From Impatiens glandulifera (lineage: Eukaryota > Streptophyta > Magnoliopsida > Ericales > Balsaminaceae): 64,000 nucleotides of DNA. A model generated the notes under the pieces. That model was not told where the DNA came from. It searched no databases and saw nothing but the letters and a program-made list of their open reading frames with translations. The translations under genes were made by a program, and so were the position numbers. The stretch spans positions 31,963,258 through 32,027,257 of the forward strand of contig NC_061863.1 in the NCBI RefSeq assembly GCF_907164915.1. Reading direction: 5' to 3'. This document shows positions 58,036 to 64,000 of this stretch, in pieces; within the stretch, counting starts at the first letter, position 1, and the number at the start of each line of letters is the position of its first letter.

Positions 58036-58882
58036 ATATGGGTACCAAAGTGTGTAAATAGTTTCTTTTGTAGGTGATGCAGGAGGATTGCAGGAAGGAA
58101 GCATGAAGAATACTCTTTTGATTATACAGCCTAGAAGATCAACAATGGCCCTTGCCATTCTATTAGATTAAATGTTTTTATTTGTTAAAAATACTTTTGG
58201 TCTTTCGACCACAAAAACTGTCTCTTATGCTTTTCTGTCCCTATACAAAATGAGAGGGAAAATTACTTTGAAAGAAAAGATACTCTCTAGACGAATGACC
58301 TTAATCGATCTATTAGACAAGGGTGTCTAAAAGAAACAGTTTGTACTTAGATGTATTTTTCCTCACAATCTATACATCTAAGTCTATATGTTGCGGTTTA
58401 AAACCTACGCGGTTAGACGTACACGTCTAATAGACGTTAGACGTTTTTACATCATGAGCAAGAGGATGCTCACATATAACCAAACACACGTCTAATACGT
58501 AATGTTCATGCGTAATTAGACGTACACGTCTAAAAGACATTAGACGTATTCTTTACAACACAGAATTAGACGTATGCGTCTAATGGACCCATCCGTCTAA
58601 TAGACGTTTAGTTGTATGGATTTGTGTAGTAAAACAACGTCTAACTACGTGCCGATTAGACTGATCAAGGACAGATGTCCCACGTGAAGAGCTATCTATT
58701 TTTCCTGCTCAAATATTAAACAGTCATCTCATTAGAACATGAAGACACGTGTCTCTCAAGTTAAAAGAGAATGACTGATATACCCTCATTTTAATGATGA
58801 CTCTTTGGAAAGGACGTCTAAATTTAATTGATGGGCCATACCTCTAAGAAAAGCGACGATTATTCTGTATATCTTTTCTCTG
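58036..58882 (+). other. Element E spacer where pol is missing, with dispersed dyad motifs
   Basis: The gag stop is followed by TAGGTGATGCAGGAGGATTG and then non-coding sequence that matches A1 and C. At about 58310-58680 there are spaced dyads such as TTAGACGTACACGTCTAATA near 58414 and again near 58516. No protease, integrase or RT is present. Confidence 0.8.
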
Positions 58883-58895
58883 TCTATATAAGGAC
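58883..58895 (+). promoter_or_regulatory. TATA box of the element E internal ORF3 promoter
   Basis: TCTATATAAGGAC lies about 120 bp ahead of the ORF3 ATG (59012). It is followed by a TCTCTCTC-rich leader. It is nearly identical to the A1 box. Confidence 0.6.
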
Positions 58896-59011
58896 AGTTT
58901 TGCATGAGATTGAAAGCTTTTCATCTCTCGAGATTCTTAAGAACCCTAATTTTCTCCATCTCTCTCTCAAAATCTATCTTAATCGTGTGTATGTTCATAT
59001 TCTTCTGAAAA

Positions 59012-59168
59012 ATGGTGAACAAGAGAATCACGCTGGGTCATTGTACATTGCAGGTGGATTTTCCATCGGTCTACACTTTCGATCAGCCGAAAGTGTGGAT
59101 ATGTTCAGAACCCTAGAGTATTCTGGTCTAAGAAAGTATCTTGGAGGTCCTTTCATATTCTACGAAAA
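59012..59168 (+). pseudogene. Element E ORF3, N-terminal stub cut by a LINE
   Basis: MVNKRITLGHCTLQVDFPSV at 59012 aligns with A1. A one-base loss near 59088 shifts the frame inside the PKVVDMF segment. The shifted frame continues TLEYSGLRKYLGGPFIFYEK to 59168. There the match to A1 and C stops abruptly and LINE sequence begins. Confidence 0.8.
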
Positions 59169-59430
59169 AGTAATAATTTGTATGGATGATATGCCGTCGC
59201 GGTCGTAATCATCGTTGAAGAAACCCTCGATTGCAGTCGCAAAGAAATCACACACCATTCGTAGCCGTGCGAACTGTGCCATCTGTGCGATTTGTGCGAT
59301 CTGTGTTCCGTGTGCGTCGTGATTTCATCTCTCGGTCGGAAGGGTCGTCTTTTCGCAGAAATCTACTAAATCTACTCATCGATCTCTCGGTCAAGACTAG
59401 AGTACATTAGGAAATCAATTTCAAACCTAT

Positions 59431-61296
59431 GTGTACTGTAAAGTTGTTAAAAGCTTCGCTGACACGAATCCGTCCGTGTCGGCCACTTTAAATATGACTT
59501 TTGCAAACATTGTAGCTTCAGCAGTACGGGAAATTCCCTCTTTGTCAACAGTTGGTACAAGCCCGGTCAACTCTCTTAATCGGGCAATGGGTGAAACCAG
59601 CACATGCTCCCCTGATCTTAAGATAGAAAATTCGAATGCAACTAACCTCCACATAGGCTTAGGAGAGAATCACACGAATATCCTCTTTGAAAATCATGGG
59701 TCTCCAAAGCCAGGAGGAAATGGTTGAAATCTGACTGACGTGAGCATGAGCAATAATAAAGATTTTGCAGTCAACACGCCATGTATGTTTTTTACCAATC
59801 CCAATAACACTCATGAGATGAATGAAAATGATAATAGAACTGTTAGTGGAATACATGCTGATAGCCTAGATTGTGATAGTCTAGGACATGCTCTAGGAAA
59901 AGATAGAGTAGTTCTGGAAAATAGTCTAGGAAATAAAAATGCACAGGTCATTAACTCGGATTCTAATGGGAATCAAATTCAACTTGAGACTATTGAAGAT
60001 ACCTGACTCAGACGAAGAAGCAGAGAAAATAATTCAGAAAGAATTGAAAAGAGAAAGAATTAATGCAGAAAATTTGGGTGAAACAGGAAAAATGCAAAGA
60101 ATGGCAGCGAAAGTATTGGGTAAAGAAAAAGACCTGAGGAAATGGAGGGTTGGTTTTAATGAAAGGGCCAATCTGAAAGGACTTAGAAATCAGAGCAATG
60201 AAAGTATTGGTTTTAATGAAAGTATTGGTTTTAATTATTGATACTGGGAAAGAAAGGCCAAATCGTTTTAAGCAAAGAGAAAAGCCAACAGTACACAGAG
60301 CAGCTCAACCTACATTACCTACAAGACTGGAATCTCCTCAAAAAAGAGGAGTACGATACTATTGTGAGCTGGTCTGTTGAAACTTTGAGAGAGCTCTCTA
60401 AATGCCCCAAAACCAGAGTCTACTTCATCAAGAACAATTCTAGTTGGAATGTAGACCAGGTCTGGAAGAAAGCTGAAGAACAAAGAAAAACTCAAGGGAA
60501 GGATCAGAAAACAGTGCAAAACCAGAGTAACGAGCAGAATGAACAACAGAAACAGAATGTAGGGCAGAAGAACATAAGGGAAACAAAAGCTGACAATCCA
60601 GTTCAAAAGAGGGGAAAGATTTTTCTTGGAACATTTAAGCCAAAAGTTGAAATTATCGGTTCCCCGTTTGAATTCAAACTACCCCAAGAAGTTGAGGAAA
60701 ACTGCGTAAATTCATGGAAGAATGTCATAGTGGAAAACTTCATCGGAAGAAATAAGGTGCCATTTCTAGTAACCAAAAAAACTCTAATGGAACAATTGGG
60801 GGAAAATGGTCTAGAAAAGGTAACATCAAACATTCATGACTTGTACTTTCTCAAATTCAAAGAAGGATCAGATCTCGAAAGTATTCTGATCAATGGGCAC
60901 ACATTTGTTAGAAAAAACTTCATGAAACTCGAAAAATGGACAGAAGGTATGAACCTCTTCAGCAAGCCCAAAGAAACTGCGAAAATCTGGTTTCAATTGC
61001 GCAACATCCCTCCCCACATGTATAACCCTGAAGCATTAAGTCACTTTGCGAGCCTATTGGGGAGTCCACTCTACATGGACCCAACAACCGAAAAAGGTGA
61101 GCATATGACTTATGCTAGGATGTACATTGAGATACACCCGAGATCAAATCTTCCATACTAGATGACGGTAACAGACAGAAAAGGTGAACCCACAATTATG
61201 AGAATCTCATATGAGTGGAGGCCGAATAGATGCTTTGATTGTAATACATTCGAACATGTCTGTTACAAGTGCCCGAAAATAATTGAAGAAGATTGA
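59431..61296 (+). pseudogene. LINE ORF1 (nucleic-acid-binding protein)
   Basis: Most of it lies in one frame, with TGA at 59725 and 60004, a frame change between about 60006 and 60238, and TAG at 61159. The early part has MTFANIVASAVREIPSLSTV. The section at 60600-61160 is the DUF4283-like region of plant LINE ORF1 proteins: GRNKVPFLVTKKTLMEQLG, then FVRKNFMKLEKWTEGMNLF, then IWFQLRNIPPHMYNPEALS. After the TAG the same frame encodes CFDCNTFEHVCYKC, a CX2CX4HX4C knuckle at 61231-61272, and stops at 61294. ORF1 proteins bind LINE RNA. The Lys/Glu-rich reading at 61293-61691 in another frame may be its shifted tail. Confidence 0.75.
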
Positions 61297-61831
61297 GAAA
61301 GAGACAAAGACAGAGACAAAAGAAACAAAAAGAAGAACAAGAAATGTTGGAAAAGGAAAAGGTTGAGAATGAAAGACAGAAAAGGGTTACTAAAGAATCA
61401 GTATTGAGTAAACAGAAGGATCAAGATAAGGAAGGAAATTCAGAACATGGTTTTGAAGAACATGGGAAGGAAGACAGAGTGGTAAGAGATTCAGAATCAA
61501 AGGCTGAGAATGAAGAGGTAACAAAGAAACTTGAATTGGAAGCAAGAATCAATACCGAAGAGGTTGTGGAAAGGGAAAGTGTGGGAGAAAGCAAGAAAGG
61601 GGAAGTGGGTGAAGGAAATGGGAAAGATAAAGAAGAGGCAGCTGAATCGATTGACACTGTACAATCTCCAATTCAAAAAAAAGTTGACTAGAGAAACACA
61701 AAAATCCCAAAACAAGAAGGTAAGAAAATTAAGGAAAATACAATTCCTTATAGCCCTGCTATATGGGAAAAACAGAAAGGAAGAAAAAGTAAAGGAAGGG
61801 GAAGTAAAGCTGGAACATCTTCTTTTCATTA

Positions 61832-62449
61832 ATGAACTTAATGACATGGAATATTAGAGGGTTAAATGACCCCATAAAAAGAAGAGAAGTTAGAAGAATA
61901 GCAGAGAAGAATGAAATCACAGTATTTAGAATTATTGAAACAAAAGTCAGACAAAGTCAAATAGAGAATGTTGCCCAAGGTTGCTTCAAAGAAGAATGGG
62001 AATTTATTCATAACTCTGATTGGATTAAAAGTAGAATCTGGGTAGGATGGGATAAAAGAAGGGCTGAAATAAAGAAAATTTTTGAAAGCAAACAAGTTAT
62101 TTTGACAGAGGTTATAAATCTGATGACAAGGGTAAAAATATTTTTTGCGGTAGTTTATGCAAGCAACTCTGGGATAGAGAGGAAGACACTTTGGAATGAT
62201 TTAAGAAGAAGCATTACGGACGACGAACCATGGGTTATTATGGGAGATGTTAACGTTACAAGATTCAGGAATGAAAGAGAGCCTGAGACAGACATAACAC
62301 AAGACATGCAAGATTTCAACGAATGCATTCGAGACATAAACTGCATTGAACCGTCTTTCTCAGGTAATCTATTTTCATGGTCAACTACAAGAGGGGCGGA
62401 CAACATGAGAAAGAGCAGAATTGATAGAGGCCTAGTGAATGAAAAATGA
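61832..62449 (+). pseudogene. LINE ORF2, endonuclease domain
   Basis: The start at 61832 (MNLMTWNIRGLNDPIKRREV) is the typical opening of the APE-like endonuclease. IIETKV, the FAVVYASN segment, PWVIMGDVNVTR and KSRIDRGLVN follow in order. ETK, GD-N and S-DR are the expected active-site blocks. Two stops close together (TGA 62447, TAA 62453) end it. The RT domain follows in the same frame after a third stop at 62528. The domain would nick target DNA for target-primed reverse transcription. Confidence 0.85.
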
Positions 62450-62530
62450 GTGTAATTTTACCCAAGAAACCAAATACAGGTTTTGCAACCAGGTATCTAT
62501 GATCACTGCCCTTTGAAATTCTTTTGGTAA

Positions 62531-64000
62531 AAGGAGAAAAAACAGAAAAGACCCTTTAAGTTCTTCAACTTTTGGATGAAAAATGAAGAATTTAATAAAA
62601 TCCTTAATGAAACTTGGAACATCAGAATTAATAGAACAAAGATGTTTAGAGTTTGTGAGAAACTAAGATTACTGAAAGGGAAGCTGAATAAACTAGACCG
62701 GAAAAAATATAGTGGGATTTCTAAAAGAGTAGAGGAAGCCCCAATGAAACTAGAGGAAATACAAAGCAAGGCACTAAGAGCCCCAAATCCACCTTATAAT
62801 AGGGAAGAGGAAAAAGAGGCTCTTACGCGATTCAGAGACCTCTGTTCTAAAGAGGAAAGTTTTGCTAAGCAAAAATCTAGAGAAAATTGGCTTTCATTAA
62901 GAGACAAGAATACTTCTATCTTCTATAAAAAATGTTCATCAAGGAATTTCAGAAATCAGGTCCTAAGGCTCACAAACTCAAATGGAGATGTTTTACAAGG
63001 ACAAAAAGCAGTTCATGAGGAAGCAATAAGTTTCTACAAAGAGCTGATTGGAACAGAAACTAGCACAACAATAGAGGACAACCGAAGATTGCTTCAACAG
63101 ATTGTGCAAAGGAAAATTAGTGAAGAAAGTGGTAACAAAATGATTACAATAGTTAGTATGGAAGAAGTTAGAAAAGCTGTGTTTTCGATGAAAGGGAATA
63201 AAAGCCCAGGGCCAGATGGTTTCAACGCGAACTTCTTCAAAGAAAACTGGGAAATAGTGGGTAAAGATGTAAGCGAAGGGGTTTTGGAATTCTTCCAAAA
63301 CAGGAAAATGTTGAAGCAATGGAACGTCACAGTGTTGAATTTGATTCCTAAGAATTCAATTCCGGAAAAAATTCAGGACTTTCGTCCTATTTCATGTTGC
63401 AATGTTATTTATAAAATTATTTCAAAAATTATTTCGCAACGTTTGAAAATAGTTATTGATAAACTTGTAGGATTAGGGCAATCAACATTTATTCCCAAAC
63501 GCTCTATTTTCCATAACATCCTACTCATGCAGAGCTTATTGAATGGATATGGAAAGAAAAACATATCGCCACGTGTGGCTTTCAAAATTGACATTAAAAA
63601 AGCTTTTGACTCGATCAGATGGGGATCAATCCACGAATTCCTCATTGCTGCAGGTTTTCCAATTATTTTCATTGATTGGATTATGCAATGTGTTTACACT
63701 CCTCACTTTGTTGTGAGCGTGAATGGTATTCATGGAGGCTTTTTCAAGGGTGAAAGGGGAGTAAGGCAAGGAGACCCTATATCTCCTTACTTATTCGTCT
63801 TAATAATGCAAATTCTTGACTGCATTTTAAAAATGCTTTTGAGAAGTCATTATTTCAAATTTCACCCGTACTGCAAAGAAGAAGCAATAACCCATATATG
63901 TTTTGCAGATGATCTATTTTTTGTGGCTGATGCGGATGTTGAATCTGTTAGTATAATCAAAGAAGCTCTAACAATCTTTTCGAGTATTACAGGTCTATAC
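62531..64000 (+). pseudogene. LINE ORF2, reverse transcriptase domain (open to window end)
   Basis: Same frame as the endonuclease. After the TAA at 62528 the frame is open for about 490 codons to the window edge. Motifs in order are KRPFKFFNFWMKNEEF, ENWLSLRDKNTSIFYKK, NKSPGPDGFNANFFKE, LIPKNSIPEKIQDFRPISCC, FKIDIKKAFDSIRWG (first catalytic Asp), GVRQGDPISPYLF and ICFADDLFFVADA (catalytic FADD at 63902-63913). All RT core motifs visible here are intact. The thumb, connection and 3' UTR lie outside the window. Confidence 0.88.

Larger units (their letters stand above)
44165..59168 (+). mobile_element. Element E: family A copia element lacking pol, interrupted by F and a LINE
   Basis: Plus-strand element: 5' LTR 44165-46141, primer-binding site 46142-46155, gag 46187-47466 and 57535-58035 (split by element F), non-coding spacer with dyad motifs, TATA at 58883, ORF3 start at 59012. 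The LINE begins at about 59169 and the rest lies outside the window. No pol lies between gag and ORF3. The junction after the gag stop matches A1, so pol loss is shared and not a private deletion. Confidence 0.88.
59169..64000 (+). mobile_element. L1-type LINE (non-LTR retrotransposon), 3' end outside window
   Basis: Begins at about 59169 with a GC-richer 5' region that includes a short TGTGCGATCTG-type repeat near 59280. ORF1-like reading follows (59431-61691) with a CCHC knuckle. ORF2 (61832 onward) has an endonuclease and an RT with FADD. Order and motifs are those of plant L1 elements. The match to element E stops at 59168, placing the insertion there. The second target copy and poly(A) tail would be beyond the window. 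Several stops and shifts indicate a dead copy. Confidence 0.88.

Noticed and set aside
60319..60606. Antisense hydrophobic ORFs across the LINE (also 61497-61847, 62503-62769, 62993-63319)
   Set aside because: They are the complements of Lys/Glu-rich ORF1 and ORF2 sequence. Hydrophobicity comes from reading AAR/GAR codons backwards.
1..64000. Host protein-coding gene, tRNA or rRNA
   Set aside because: Every recognisable coding block belongs to a retrotransposon. I saw no intron-exon gene model, tRNA cloverleaf or rRNA sequence.

Overview
This window looks like nuclear DNA of a flowering plant, probably a eudicot. It consists almost entirely of nested retrotransposons. The evidence is repeated Ty1/copia coding blocks, primer-binding sites matching plant initiator-Met tRNA, an L1-type plant LINE, and AT-rich spacer with no bacterial gene order. 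I see no ordinary host gene, tRNA, rRNA or CRISPR array. The species cannot be named from the sequence; an asterid source is only a guess.

The layers, oldest to youngest, are as follows. The base layer is a minisatellite of about 51 bp (39868-44164), itself interrupted by a decayed gypsy-type gag fragment (about 40086-41702). Two plus-strand copia elements lie on either side of it. Element C has its 3' LTR ending at 39867, and element E has its 5' LTR starting at 44165. C is broken by three minus-strand insertions: B (left edge to 15132), A1 (17825-27694, target duplication ATGTT) and D (about 30766-39399, inserted in C's 3' LTR). E is broken by minus-strand copia F (47467-57534, target duplication AAGAT/AAGAG), inserted in its gag. 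E is also broken by a LINE running from about 59169 past the window end, inserted in its accessory ORF. B is in turn interrupted in gag by a solo LTR (11484-13530, target duplication CGTCG).

A1, C, D, E, F and the solo LTR share one LTR family ('family A': TGTTGGGTCAAA...CTATCA, about 1.75-2.05 kb). Its U3 is filled with a tandem array of a dyad motif, TTAGAC-N(4-5)-GTCTAA. The same motif recurs inside the elements, ahead of the TATA box of an accessory gene placed after gag/pol ('ORF3'). The long form of ORF3 has a conserved N-terminal domain, an acidic middle, a coiled coil and an RGG-rich tail. Element B has a different LTR without the array and carries three tandem ORF3-like units.

Family A appears as two complementary defective types. 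A1 and E keep a CCHC-bearing gag but lack pol and carry a long ORF3; C shows the long ORF3 and no pol after the gag-end region. D and F keep protease, integrase, RT and RNase H but share a gag deletion that removes the CCHC knuckle, and have only a short ORF3. This suggests a two-component, mutually dependent retrotransposon system with a shared cis array. That is an inference. All copies here carry stops or frameshifts, so they are fossils of the system, not working members.
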